A stretch of DNA of 64,000 nt from Isoetes taiwanensis (taxonomy: Eukaryota > Streptophyta > Lycopodiopsida > Isoetales > Isoetaceae), in the NCBI GenBank assembly GCA_021234155.1, contig JAJEKV010000003.1:6574413-6638412 (forward strand), read 5' to 3'. The notes under the pieces are model-generated. The model saw only the letters and a program-made list of their open reading frames with translations, made no database searches and was not told the origin of the DNA. Shown here piece by piece: positions 21,481-32,711 of the stretch. The position numbers and the translations under genes were made by a program. Each line of letters starts with the position of its first letter. The stretch's first letter is position 1.

Positions 21481-22668
21481 GGGGCAGGGTGAGCTTGCAA
21501 GGTTGCGGAGGAGTGGAACCAAGATAGTGGTTTCAAGAGGTTGGAGTAGAACTGGTTTACTTGAGAGCAAAGCAGCAGTCAATCCGAAACGGTTTAATGC
21601 AAGCTTATTTAGGGTTATCTTTGCTCTGAGACATGCGATCCGACACTAGCCTACCATCTTTTCTGCGCAAGCAAGCCTTGGATTTCTTCATCCACAACCA
21701 ATCCATAACAGGGGTTATCATCGCTTTTTAGATGCAAGAACAACTACCAAAATTTGTTGATGTTAGTGCGGGCGCTTACTTCATCATTCGGTTTTGCAAG
21801 AACAAGGAGAAGAATATGTCGCACTTGGAAAGGGAAAAAGGGACTCGAGTGCGGGTGAGTTATTTATGCTTGTTTTTGTTTGTTTCTAGCTTTGAATAGA
21901 GATTGTAAGCTTTCGACCAAATGCAAGATTCAAAATGCGAGGATGTTATTGTTTGGCTTCATTATCTCAAAGTACATTTAAATAGATGGATGTAAATGTA
22001 ATATTCAAGTACATGTAAACATAATGGGATTTAAGTCTAAAAAGTACCTAATCGTACATATTTGCAAAAAGGCTGCTTCTTTGTAAAATCTTGAGATGCA
22101 ATACATTTCATGAAAACCATGTGGATTCATTAATAGGTCCTTTGAAAAATTGCCTTTGAAATATCTGAGAAGAAAGTCACTGAAATAATTTTAGAAGAAA
22201 ACATAATCTCAAAATAGAATTGATCCAAATACAAGAGCAAACATGTGAGATATCAAGGTATTATATTACTTGTGTTCTCCTCTTCATGAAATCTCTAACG
22301 TTTGGTGGAATTTTGATATTATCAAGCCAAAATCCATAAACCCGATGTTTGATTGAATTATCAATTCTATTTGATCTTGGCCTCCTTCCTGCCAAAGCCC
22401 ACAGTTTGCTTTGCTTAATGACATTATTTTCATTTTTTTTTGCAACTTTGGATAAATTTCTTGGTTGTATCTTTAGCAATTTTGAAGTAATATCCTTGTT
22501 TATATCTCTCTCTTTTTTTCAAACAATAATTGATAATAGTGAATGTTTTCTGACCAACTTGTCTTTGGTATTTGCGGGCATTACGTTTTGAAGCCCATCT
22601 TTCAAATTTCCAATCATTGATTTCATAACAATAACTTCAAAAGAAAATTTTCAATCACGAGTTCGGGG

Positions 22669-22702
<34 letters not shown>

Positions 22703-22824
22703 CCTATGATCTTGCAACAAATGAGCACCAAAAACTACTCTTTGGATGTGCCTTTATGTGCTGATTGAAATTGATTTTTTTCTTGTAAATTCAATTGGTA
22801 TGTGTTTCTTGTGCTATTTGTTTG

Positions 22825-23040
22825 GTGTTCATTACGGAAGGATGGGAGGGAGTTGAAAAAAGAGGGATGGATCCATTTTAAAGCTGAGTTTGATCCAATT
22901 TGCCAAAATTGCAGGGGGCTGTCGGGGGATGCTCTTGCAATCATTGCGGATCTGCTACAAAACAACAAAGCGAGTATCTTGTTGTACACCTAGATCGTAC
23001 CCAAAGAAATGCACAAGTTCATCCTTCAACTTCGATAATA
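22825..23040 (+). pseudogene. Copy of the same exon fragment (R2), frame broken
   Basis: Equivalent to 6,490-6,715, but differences such as AATTGCAGGGGGCTG against AATTCTGGGGAGCTG, and AAAGCGAG against AAAGCAGAG, shift the frame repeatedly. These are the CAG/CTG-type differences seen all over R2, so the breaks may be assembly error. The upstream A-tract (22,669-22,701, 33 A) replaces an interrupted A-run in R1. Confidence 0.4.
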
Positions 23041-23499
23041 TGTGTGTACACCCTTTCATGTTCTTATCCCCATATCCCCGGCTCACGGAAGAGGATTAGT
23101 CATTACCCAAAATCTTCGTGTTGGATATAGTTTAGTTGTCCCTTTGGTGATCTACAAAGGTTTAGAGTATAAGCGCATCGGTATGATATTGTATCCATTT
23201 TCTATGATGGTCTCTGATTTGCAAAAGTCATGCATGCACAATGAAAATGAGATCGGACTAAAATGAGAACAAAGAGATCATGGCCCGATGGCCACATGGA
23301 AGAGCGTGGATGGTTGATCAACAAACCAATAAAGATATAATCAATTGTATATTTAAAAAAAAGTAATGATTATTAGAGGCATGGCGAGGAAATGTAGCAT
23401 TTGGCCAATCCGGCCTCTCTATCAAACTCAAAATATGGTATCACTTTTTGAATCGTCCAAATCATCAAATTACCCTAGAGACCAACTTCCATGGTCAAG

Positions 23500-25333
23500 C
23501 GAGGCCAATATCAACTCGATCACGGTCAACTAGTTGCCCTTTCACTCAATGCACTCTAGGTCAACTAGAATCGGTAGTGGAAGACTGCTTAGGATGTTAT
23601 TTGAGTTTGATCTCTTGGGATACCTCTTTGAACCCACAATGGTATCTTGTATAAAAGCTCTCGTTCACTTTAGAGGCTCTGCTTCTGAGGCTTCTTTGCG
23701 GGGGCGGGTGGTTAGAGGTATGACCACATGTCGGTCGGAACTCTGCATTACTTCGCGAAGAAGGTGTTCGAATGGCGCCTTCCTTATTAGGAGATTAATA
23801 CACTGTTGAAAGTGCCTAATCTCCTTAAACACCCGAGCGTGCCGGGAGTTTGGCCCATGGAGGACCTTCTTCGGAGAGTCGAGTCGAGGTGGTGGAGGCT
23901 TGCTTTTCGACCCTGGTCGGCTACCTTGTCAGATCCATTGGCGGAGATAAATCTTGCATGCTGCCTTCTTCTTCTCGTACTCCATATCTTGCTTCAGCTT
24001 TAAGTAGCTTCTCGCTGATGTTGCCCTCCTTGGACTGCATTGGATATGGTTGCCGAGCGTAGACTCCGTTTGTTCTTTGGCCTCCTCCTCCTCTTCTTCT
24101 TTAGCCTCTTGCTCCCTCCTCTTGTTGGTGTGGTCTTTCCTCCTCGGGCTCATCCTCCTCCAGTTCGTCTGGCTGTTGTTCTCTGATAACCACGCTCCCC
24201 CTACGCCTAGCTTCACGCCTCTTTCTCGCTTCTCCCTTGCCTACGTCCCTTCCTTCCTTTTCTTTCGCATTGATTGCTCGCTCCCCTTCTTTGTTGTTCT
24301 GCTTCTTTGGGGTTGCTTTCGTATTAGGGGTTGCTCTGCTACTTCTTTGCTCACCTACTCTTCTGGTGTTGTGGTTGCTCTGTTGTTGAGGTTGCTCTTG
24401 CTATTTGCTCCTCACTGCTCTTCGGTGTTGGCTCCCTACTGCCGAGGGGTTGCTCTTGCTACTTGATCTTCACCTCGGAGAAGCGGGCGCCACGATCTCA
24501 ATTTCCCCAGAGCCTTGCGATCATTCACTGAAGTGCTAAGTCATTGCTCCTCCACAGGTGGAACAATTTGTCACGAAGAGCTTGGTGGCTAAGTTAGTCA
24601 TCGGCCTGGGTCGGCGGGCCTCAAGAATTTGCTTGTCGCCGCCCACCTTGAGTGCTTAGCGTTACGGTGCAAGCTGGGCTTCCAACCTTCCTAGCTACTT
24701 GTTTAATTCTTTGATGGTGGCCTCTTGGCGATCTTGCCTCTGTTAATTGTCGACTATGTCTATTAGCGGCTCCTTTGAGTCGATCTCGCATACTATTTGT
24801 TCGATCGGCGGCTCTTATGGCGACCGAGGAGATTAGTTTATAATTAAGCCTTACAAGGGTAAAGGGCGGGGTTCAAGCTACTCTTTGGGAATTTCTAAGG
24901 AGTAGAGGTGCTTCCATAGATTTAATAGCTACTTTTCTTAAGAGTAATTTTATTATAACTATGGGTTATTAATTAAAGGTACTTTCCTAATCACCTAACT
25001 ATTTCTCATAATTTCCTAATTTCTTTTGGGCCAAGTAGTGGTCATTTCCGCCATTTTCTTTCAAGCTTCTTTTGGCGATTTCTCGTTCAATTTTTCTTGA
25101 AAGGTGCGGTTCATGAACAACTTGACCTCAAATTTACTAGAAGGTTTCTTTTGACTATATTATTTCTCACTTAGACTATACTCAATCTAATTATGACCAC
25201 TGCTAATGGGAAAAAATTTCTCCACATTTCGCGGTTCAAGGCTGGAATTCCCATTCCATTTATTAGCTAAGCCGGTTAGTCTACCTATTCAAGGATATGG
25301 TCGGGGGCTAGCTCTTGGTCAACCAAGAACATT
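23500..25333 (-). mobile_element. Internal region of the LTR element, gag-like leader (R2)
   Basis: Lies downstream of the primer site on the minus strand. The first 600 bases (24,740-25,333) are AT-rich leader absent from R1. Beyond about 24,700 the strand encodes charged runs such as NKRREQEAKEEEEEEAKEQT and YLKLKQDMEYEKKK. Frames are interrupted, and no protease, RT or integrase motif appears before block-R sequence resumes near 23,480. The element therefore seems to have lost pol and its 3' LTR. Confidence 0.45.
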
Positions 25334-25345
25334 GCTACGATACCA
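25334..25345 (-). other. Primer-binding site for initiator tRNA-Met
   Basis: On the minus strand this reads TGGTATCGTAGC, against the usual plant initiator-Met primer site TGGTATCAGAGC. The two differing bases are again at a CAG/CTG position, where R2 shows systematic differences. It lies one base after the LTR end, the canonical position. This fixes the element's polarity as minus. Confidence 0.72.
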
Positions 25346-25346
25346 T

Positions 25347-26976
25347 TGTGATGCTCCTACAAAATATCGGCACCCGGCCGTACACTCAAGGAAATCCCCA
25401 TCGGTCCTCAGGCCGCCGCAGACCCCTCCGTCTATCCGCACTTTGGGATCACCTAATTGCGGGGAAGGGGACCTGAAAGGTGTCTTTGGCGCCCTTCCCT
25501 ATGGGCTCCTATCCGGCGGAAGCATAAACACCGTCGAGAACTAGCAATAACAACACATCATACTACCTCGAAGGGTAGTCCATCCACATATCCATAGCTA
25601 CAAAAAGATAAACATATGCCATAAAATATGAGAGCTCCTACCCATGGCTCGGAGCTCATGAGGAGGTTGGTTGGTAGCTAGGCCTCAAGATAGAAGCGGA
25701 CCAGTCATAACAATGGTGGGGCTGGCTATAGACAATGGCTAGGGTTGACCACTCCATCCGCCCCTCATGTGCATACTTTGCAGATGGGCTAGATCAAGCT
25801 CTGGCATGACTCTAGCCTTGGGATCACATAATCCCATGGCATCACCCATCGGGACTACTCGGGTTGCATCTCCACGGTCCGTGGAGGCGGGAAGGGTTGC
25901 ATCTCCCCTTCGGGGTCTAGAGGTTCCACAGTGGCTAGAGAATCGTCGCGCGACACACGATTCATACCCGACTTAACCCCCAAAACAAGAGCCAAGCCAA
26001 CACTTGCAACTCTTGAGAGGCAGGGCGACACCATTGCCCCAGGAGGTGTCGTACCCATGCGAGCCCCCGCAGTGACCGACCATAAGCCTAGCCCACTATG
26101 GGATCCCCCGTAGCCCCCGCTTCGGCGGGGATCCTCCCTCTCGCATTGCCTCTAGCCCGTTGTGTAGTCTTTGAGTCACATCATGGCCTCCATAGCCGGT
26201 GGGTTCCTATGCACGCGAGGCAGCATAATAATAGGAACTAAAGGGGTCTAAACTAGGAGCATGCTACGTAATGGCTACTAGGTCTCTACCCCCTTCCCAA
26301 TACAAGAGGAGTAAACATGATCAACCAACATCACATAACATCATATCATGATAATCATCATAAGAACATCTTAACCTAATCATACATATATAACTTACGG
26401 TTAGGGTTCCTTGATTAGGGTTCAAGATGTTCAATAAGGAATTCTAGGATGGCTCTACTCTAGATACTGAAATGCTAACCCATCACGGGTGCTAACTTCG
26501 GATGAACTACTAAAACACTACTCTATATACACGCTCGAAGCACTCCCTCCCAATCTGGCGTCTCCATGGTCTTTGAAGTGTTGAGGTAGCTCCCCTCCTG
26601 CTGATGCGCTCACGCTCGGGGGCTGCCATGCTATCGTGCCCACGACAAGCGGTTCTCGAAGCGGAGTTTTTGTGTGAAAAATGTTCGGTTGTTGGAGCGA
26701 GAAAAAGAGGCCTAGGGTTAGGGTTTAGGCCTTTATAGGTTAGGGTTCACATGTTATGCCCCGTGGCTCCAATAGGGTAGAATCCGTGTGGCGGGTGCCC
26801 AATAGGTTAAGGCCATGTGGAAAATGGTCTTAACCTAAGGTTGGCTAAGTTATATGAATAACTTAGTCATGCCCCTAGTGCCACAATCTATGGTATACAA
26901 GGCTATGAAGATAGACTTGTATAGTGATGGACTGGAAATATCGTATTTATGGCGTATATTTCCTGGAGGCGTCACA
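25347..26976 (-). mobile_element. Complete LTR of a minus-strand retrotransposon (R2)
   Basis: On the minus strand this 1,630-base unit starts TGTGACG (26,976) and ends GCATCACA (25,347), giving matching TGTGA/TCACA termini. One base later comes a primer-binding site, as expected for a 5' LTR. A TATA box lies at 26,731-26,737 (minus TATAAAG), followed by a telobox-like AAACCCTAACCCTA. Ty3 and Copia elements cannot be told apart without pol, which is absent here. No second LTR is visible, so the element is truncated. Confidence 0.78.
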
Positions 26977-26989
26977 TCATCTAGCGTGT

Positions 26990-28440
26990 AAGCACAAAAA
27001 ATGCCACAGGAACCACGAGCACGGAGCCACGGTGTACTTACTCGAATAGGAGACTAGCGAGAAGAATCAATTGAAGATCTTTGAATCCAAATGCGTTCCA
27101 TCATTTTACGATTCAAGGGAGGAACACTTTCGTAAATTTGTCAATATCTTTTACGGGCAACCATAATAAAATCGGCGTGCGAGATGAATTAATGCCCACG
27201 AAAGATGTGGTGTCTCTGGCGCTCCCATATCGACCATAAAGCCAAGCTGGAACCAAGATGGAAGCCCTTTGTTTAGATGGAGGCCATGCGTTGGGATAGG
27301 GCGCCAAGAGGATGCATCGGCGGTCAATGTCTTTGTTAAATAAACCTTATAGCCAGGGACCATTTGGTTGAACCCCACAACAATAAAAGAGACAATGCTC
27401 AAGAGTCTCAGCGTCGAAAAAGCGAGGCGGGTATCTGCGGATATCACGAGGATCATAGTGATGTCGAAAGGCATTAACCCGAGCTTTTGTGGATAACACT
27501 GCCACTACAATCTGAGAGACTTTAGGGTGGAGCAACCTATCCCAAAGCCATCACCAAAATGGGTTGTGGGCTAAAGAAAGGCTGGATATCTTGGTGCTAA
27601 AAAGAAGGCGATATACTAATCGACAAAGTGCTTGCCTTTGTGAATATTTTCATGGCGGTCCCATGGCACCCTTTCGGCAACACCAACTTGCACTATAAGA
27701 GGCAAATTTTCTGCGACCTTCTCCCATAGAGATACATCCCAATGAGAGAGGCGAGGAACTTTGCACGAAATTCGAGCCAAGGCAGTGGGTGACCAGCTTC
27801 ATACTATGCTTGAATAGAGACAACACACCTGCAAGGACCCATCATCTACGTGTAAGGGGATGAGCGATCTTTTGCCAATGGAGGTCTTTGAGGGGAGTGC
27901 GGAGGTAGTGGTGCCCACCACCATGGAGTCTCAATAGGGTGTGGATAGAGGGGCATGGCGGAAAAAGATGTCGGCCCCTCCCATCTTTGTCAACAAGCCA
28001 CTTAAAAATGGAGAAGCACTTGGAAAAGGCTGCAGTCGAAATAAAGCCCAAGGTAGGATTGGTTTGTGACCTTCTTGCCTAGAAGGATCTGGTGACCAAG
28101 AGCTTGTCTAAGAAGGCATGAACCGGAGAGTCATCCTCACTATTCGAGGAGTCTCCAAATGAACTTTGAAATAAGCACTTTGCTCTGCGATAAGAAGTCC
28201 ATCATACCCGGACCACTTGCCCATCTTGGAAGGATACACTTGACCAAGCCACCTTAAGCACAACACCTTCCTTAGTACTCGCCCAAATAAAGTTCCAAAC
28301 TATTGCAATGAGCTCGCCGCGTTGATACGTGGGGCTAGCGATAAGGATGCCATACAAACATGGGTACTACTAAGGGGGTGACTTGGCCTTTGTGTCGACC
28401 CCAAGAGACAACTTTTGCGGTGGACCACGAGAACAAGTGC
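26990..28440 (-). mobile_element. LINE remnant, longer copy (R2)
   Basis: Includes the zf-RVT-like part seen in R1 plus upstream sequence. On the minus strand this reads GELIAIVWNFIWASTKEGVV then LKVAWSSVSFQDGQVVRV (the reverse-transcriptase thumb/connection, where LINEs have FIWG...K.HW), followed by KCFSIFKWLVDKDGRGRH. Frames are broken in several places and the catalytic YADD region is not present. It is a 5'-truncated, dead element. The adjacent LTR element starts 3' of it. Confidence 0.65.
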
Positions 28441-31400
28441 TTCTCAAACCCCTAATAATCTTACTACCTCGGTCTTACTAATGAGGTAGCGGGGAAAAAA
28501 AAGGACCTAGAGTGCCTTAATCTTACTAATATAGTAAGAAATCATGTGCTTTAAAACCTAACTTCTATTTATCGGTTAATCAATTGTTTTCTTCATGAAA
28601 ACAATCCAACATATGAAAGGATGCGGCGGCGGGGTACATGTCTCTATTCATGCTAAAGAATATTTTACGAATTTGTGAGAGAAATGGGCGGTGGAATTCG
28701 ATGATATTGAACATAAGCGTTAAGTAATCCATTCATTGTAGGCCACACTAAAAGATAAAAAAGAATCACATAAGTTTGTCTCATGAGACACATACCTTCA
28801 ATTCCACCTTTCATAAAAGAGGTCTCATTTTTTTCATCATGTAGAAATCGAACCTTTCCATATAGTCCACTTGCTTTATTCCATTCTCTTTACCTTGGAA
28901 TACTTTCTCATATCGATAAATATTTTTGAAGCGACCATATCAGTCCAACATTAACAAGAAATCAATTGCATAACTTGTGAGGTAGACACTTTTATATACT
29001 TAGGTAAAAACGAAAATGATAACTACGGTCGATGATAAGCTTTATGTTGATAAAATCAAGCAAAAATAATAAGCTAAAATATGAGAAAAAGAACATGGAC
29101 TAGAAGATATTGCAAAGCTTTGCGCGAAGCGAGGATTTCTTGAGGAATTGGTTGCCTTTATTAAATCTGAATCATGTGCATAACAAAAACTTGATTATAT
29201 AGCGAGGAATAGTGTATCACGGGCTCTAAGTATTTCTTTATGATGAGCTAATTCCACGGTTTTATTTATTGGAACTCGATATTGTAACAAATATGACTTT
29301 TAGTCATGTGACGTCAGTTGTTAGAGTTGATCAAAATAGAGTTAGCTATTTCTAAAATTCCAAAAGTTAAGGAGCTTGCTTTTATTTGTTCCATTAATCA
29401 AGCGATGCGGTGAGGTCCATAAATGATACACCTCCTAAGATGTATAAAGGGAGTTCCTTCAATAGATCAATGCCTTTTTGGATGGTATTTCTTCCGGTCT
29501 CTAATATGGTATGAGGCTGGTCAATCCTCTGGCGTTGGATTGTTGATCCGGCTAAGCGAGAGATGGGAAAAATTGAAATACTACGCATGCTAATGCCTTT
29601 TATTGGTTTATAAAGGTGCGAGGCAAATTGTGAGAGAAGGGACTACGGCATGTGGTTTCGGAGATGAGCCAAGACCCGGTGCTATCAGCTCCGAAGGCAA
29701 ATGCGACCCAAGTGGTTAAAGATGAAACATCAAGCTGAAGGCAAATAAAGGGAATGATCTTGAGAGAGACAAGCTCTCTTGAAATGGCTCCAACGATATT
29801 GGAAGGCAATCGAATGATCGCTATCTAGATGATACTATGATAGCACATTTGAAGCGACTAGCTATGCCAAAAAGCAATTGTCAAAGATCTAGGAAGAGAC
29901 ACTTCTCTCGGTGAGGCAAATTTGTACTCCGTAATCTTCACCACGAAGTTGAAAGATTGGGCCTCGAGAGAGGAGTATATTTCAAGGATTAAATCTGCTG
30001 CTCTTCAATTGCGAGGGGGATGGAAAAGGAGCTAGAAGATGATCGGTAGTAGGAGCACTATTCTTGAGATTGAACAATGTAAAGGACTGATTGGATCATC
30101 GGAACATGTCCAAGCTGGGTGGGCATGCCAACAAATTCGATGGGAGAATCATTTATTGTTAGGATTACTCTTTGGGGTACATTAGGAGTTGCATTTGGAT
30201 AGATTCCAAATATTAGTACAAAAATTGGACTAAAAGATAGCCATGTACGATATGGAAAAAGTTAATGTATGTGACCTTTCCCTTTGAAACACACGAGATG
30301 AACACTATCAGTTCTAACATAGCCACTAACAACATCTTAAGCTCTTTTTTTCCATAGAAAGCATGGCCTTGAACTATTTATCTGTGTTTTGTTCCACCCG
30401 TGTTTTAACTCTCGATTTATAAGCCTTTCATAGGCATAAAATGTGTTAGTATGAGCATCTAAGATTTTGGTCGAGGAAGAAGGCGTCGAAGCATGAATTA
30501 TAGAAAGAAATATGGATGGTTACATTTGGTGCAAAGCAGTATGCTTCTAATCTGTTTTATCGGGCTGTTGAAGGCGTTGAGGATTACAAAGAAGAGCATA
30601 GAGTGCATCGACAAAGGAACTCATAAGCCCTATTTTGCAAGCAGCCCATACTCAGATCTTCAGCTCAACCTTGAAAACTTTCTATATGTAGCACATTGTT
30701 CTCTAGATGATATTTACGTTTTGTAGCAAGATGGGTTCTTTTAGCTGTATGTAGTGATTTTATGTCCATAACCATTACAAATGCCACTTTGAAATCGTTT
30801 ACAACCACCTTCGGGATGAGTTGTCTCACGTGGTTGATAGTCATGAGAATGTAAGGACATTTATACCTGTTCTAATGTGTACAAGATAATTAAAATAATA
30901 AAGCATCGACAATTGTCTTCAAGGATGTAAGGGCGTCTATTTATGTTGCTATATAGAAACATACTTGATGTATACAAGATATTTTTCATTTAGAATGGTA
31001 AATCATCATCGTTTGCTCGGAGGAACATTATGGATACCTCTAAAAGCGTCTCTACATTGTTTTAAGGACATTATTGGAAATTTTACAATCACGCATGCGT
31101 TTGCATCACATTGTTGAGCAAATGCAACAACAAATAAGCATCAAGGATTGCAAAACAACTAACCCCACAACTAACATCTAGAGAATTCATGTTAACATTG
31201 GTTAAAATGCTTAGTGAGTTACAATGACCATTCTATAGATTATGTTAGTGTGGCCATTTTATGGTATAGTGTAAGGCATAACCTAATAAATATATTTTCC
31301 AATTTATATGCAATAATGTACATTGCTACCACTTTTATGGTACACATTATTATCTACACAATGCACAATTAGCAAGGTTTAGAATTATTACAAAGGTTTA

Positions 31401-31480
31401 GCTATTTACTTCTAAGATGTATGTAATTGTTAATGCAAAAGTGAAACCTAATGCTAAGATACACACATGAGCGGTGCCAA
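28440..31480. other. Mostly single-copy intergenic DNA
   Basis: No block R or S similarity. Two exon-like stretches are worth noting. The minus strand at 29,600-29,809 reads NIVGAISRELVSLKIIPFIC and FAFGADSTGSWLISETT. The plus strand at 30,493-30,610 has a frame reading WMVTFGAKQYASNLFYRAVE. Neither is recognised or has clear splice borders. The rest is AT-rich with no supportable gene. Confidence 0.35.
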
Positions 31481-31850
31481 AGTCCCGGTCGTTGAAAAGC
31501 TCTCGGCGAGAAGAATACAAGGCATGTGCCCCATCTTCATCAGACCCCTCTAGTGCAAATTCACGGGCCTTTGAAGGCAATTAAGGCAGAGAAAGCTTCC
31601 TAGAAAGTCCACCTAATAAATCGTTGCCACCTCGCTACCTTTTTATTAATGAAGATGCCACCTCACCTCATTGCAATTTATTATAAAAACTTAATGGCTA
31701 GGATTTATCCTCACCTTTTGATCTAACGACTAAGATCTGCTTTGCGCATGCCATGCACGCATGCCATGTACGCATATCTAAACATGTGGCGAGATTTTCT
31801 GACTAAATTTGATGACCAAAATGGAAAGGAGCAACCCATGCATCCCACAC
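31480..31850 (-). repeat. Inverted homologue of 53,830-54,240
   Basis: The reverse complement aligns with 53,830-54,240 through GATCTTAGTCGTTAGATCAA, GAGGTGAGGTGGCA and TAGAGGGGTCTGATGAAG. The right limit lies about 20 bases before the TIR terminus at 31,870. Probably part of an unclassified transposon. It includes a GAA/TTC-rich piece (GAAAGCTTCCTAGAAAG) that is not in perfect HSE phase. Confidence 0.65.
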
Positions 31851-31869
31851 ATCAAAGTGTGTTTATGTA

Positions 31870-31914
31870 TACAAGAAATTTATCCGGCGGCCAAGGCGCC
31901 CCGCGAACATTTCT
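31870..31914 (+). mobile_element. TIR-element left terminus
   Basis: TACAAGAAATTTATCCGGCG followed by GCCAAGGCGCC and GCGAACATTTCT, the inverted counterpart of 41,010-41,054. No convincing target-site duplication was found beside either end (the flanks are ATGTA and CCTTT), so a pairing by coincidence of two independent termini remains possible. Confidence 0.6.
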
Positions 31915-32543
31915 TTAGTTCTAACCCTATAAAAGTTGGCACGAGTCTTTGTTCTAATCTTGTTTAGTAATGGATTTATCATAGTTAGCATTTGCGCAAA
32001 AGGCCTTCTTGAGCGGATTGAATATATGGGGCGCTTGTCCTTGTCGTAAGATAGACGGATAATTTTAGAATCTTGCTCAAAATTTAAATGCTACGCATGG
32101 TACTAAGTAGTTGATCCTCTTTGCACAAAATTTAAATGTTGCATGCGGGCATTAGGTTGCAATTGTCCATCTCTTTATGCTAATACTTAACACAATCTTG
32201 TTCTAAAAGATCACACATGTCAAGAGGAGACTTTTCCTTAAGTACTCGTAGGTGCACATTTTTCTCACGATGTAGTATTGAGCGATTTCCTTTCAACCAA
32301 GCCTTGCATCAAAATCAAGTGTTGGGACAAACCGTGAGAAGTAACTTAAGAGTTTCAAGAGCGTCATGTAAAAAACAATGCAATAAGAATGATCGACCCG
32401 TAATTATATATGAAATCTATCACAATACATGTTATTATATCCAACAAATTCGAGTTATCCTCTAATTACAGGTAAGAAGGCATGGCAAAGACTAGATTTT
32501 GCTTGACTTGAAAAATTATATTTTCTTATTCGGCATCTCTCTG

Positions 32544-32711
32544 TACTCTCATTCATATTCCTAAGAATGTGCCTCGGCCATGATGCCTAAGCTCAACTTA
32601 AGATCTCGCCTAATGTGGTTTGGAAGCTACTCTCATTCATATTCCTAAGAATGTGCCTCGGCCATGATGCCTAAGCTCAACTTAAGATCACTGCGATGTG
32701 GTTTGGAAGCT
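32544..32711. repeat. 84-base tandem duplication
   Basis: TACTCTCATTCATATTCC to GGTTTGGAAGC is repeated once with period 84. The copies differ mainly at AGATCTCGCCTAATG against AGATCACTGCGATG. Confidence 0.9.

Larger units (their letters stand above)
17020..28440 (+). repeat. Block R, copy 2 (R2)
   Basis: Second copy of block R, following S1 directly. It is the longest copy and keeps a complete LTR with primer-binding site (25,334-26,976) and about 1.4 kb of LINE sequence. Like R1 it carries the 370-base insertion inside the SINE-like array, so R1 and R2 share an event absent from R3. It differs from both other copies at many CAG/CTG triplets (for example GCAGG against GCGGG) and in homopolymer length. 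Confidence 0.85.

Noticed and set aside
17020-28440. Repeat differences as the result of cytosine deamination or repeat-induced mutation
   Set aside because: The changes include A-to-G, T-to-C, insertions and deletions within CAG/CTG. They are not a consistent C-to-T or G-to-A pattern.
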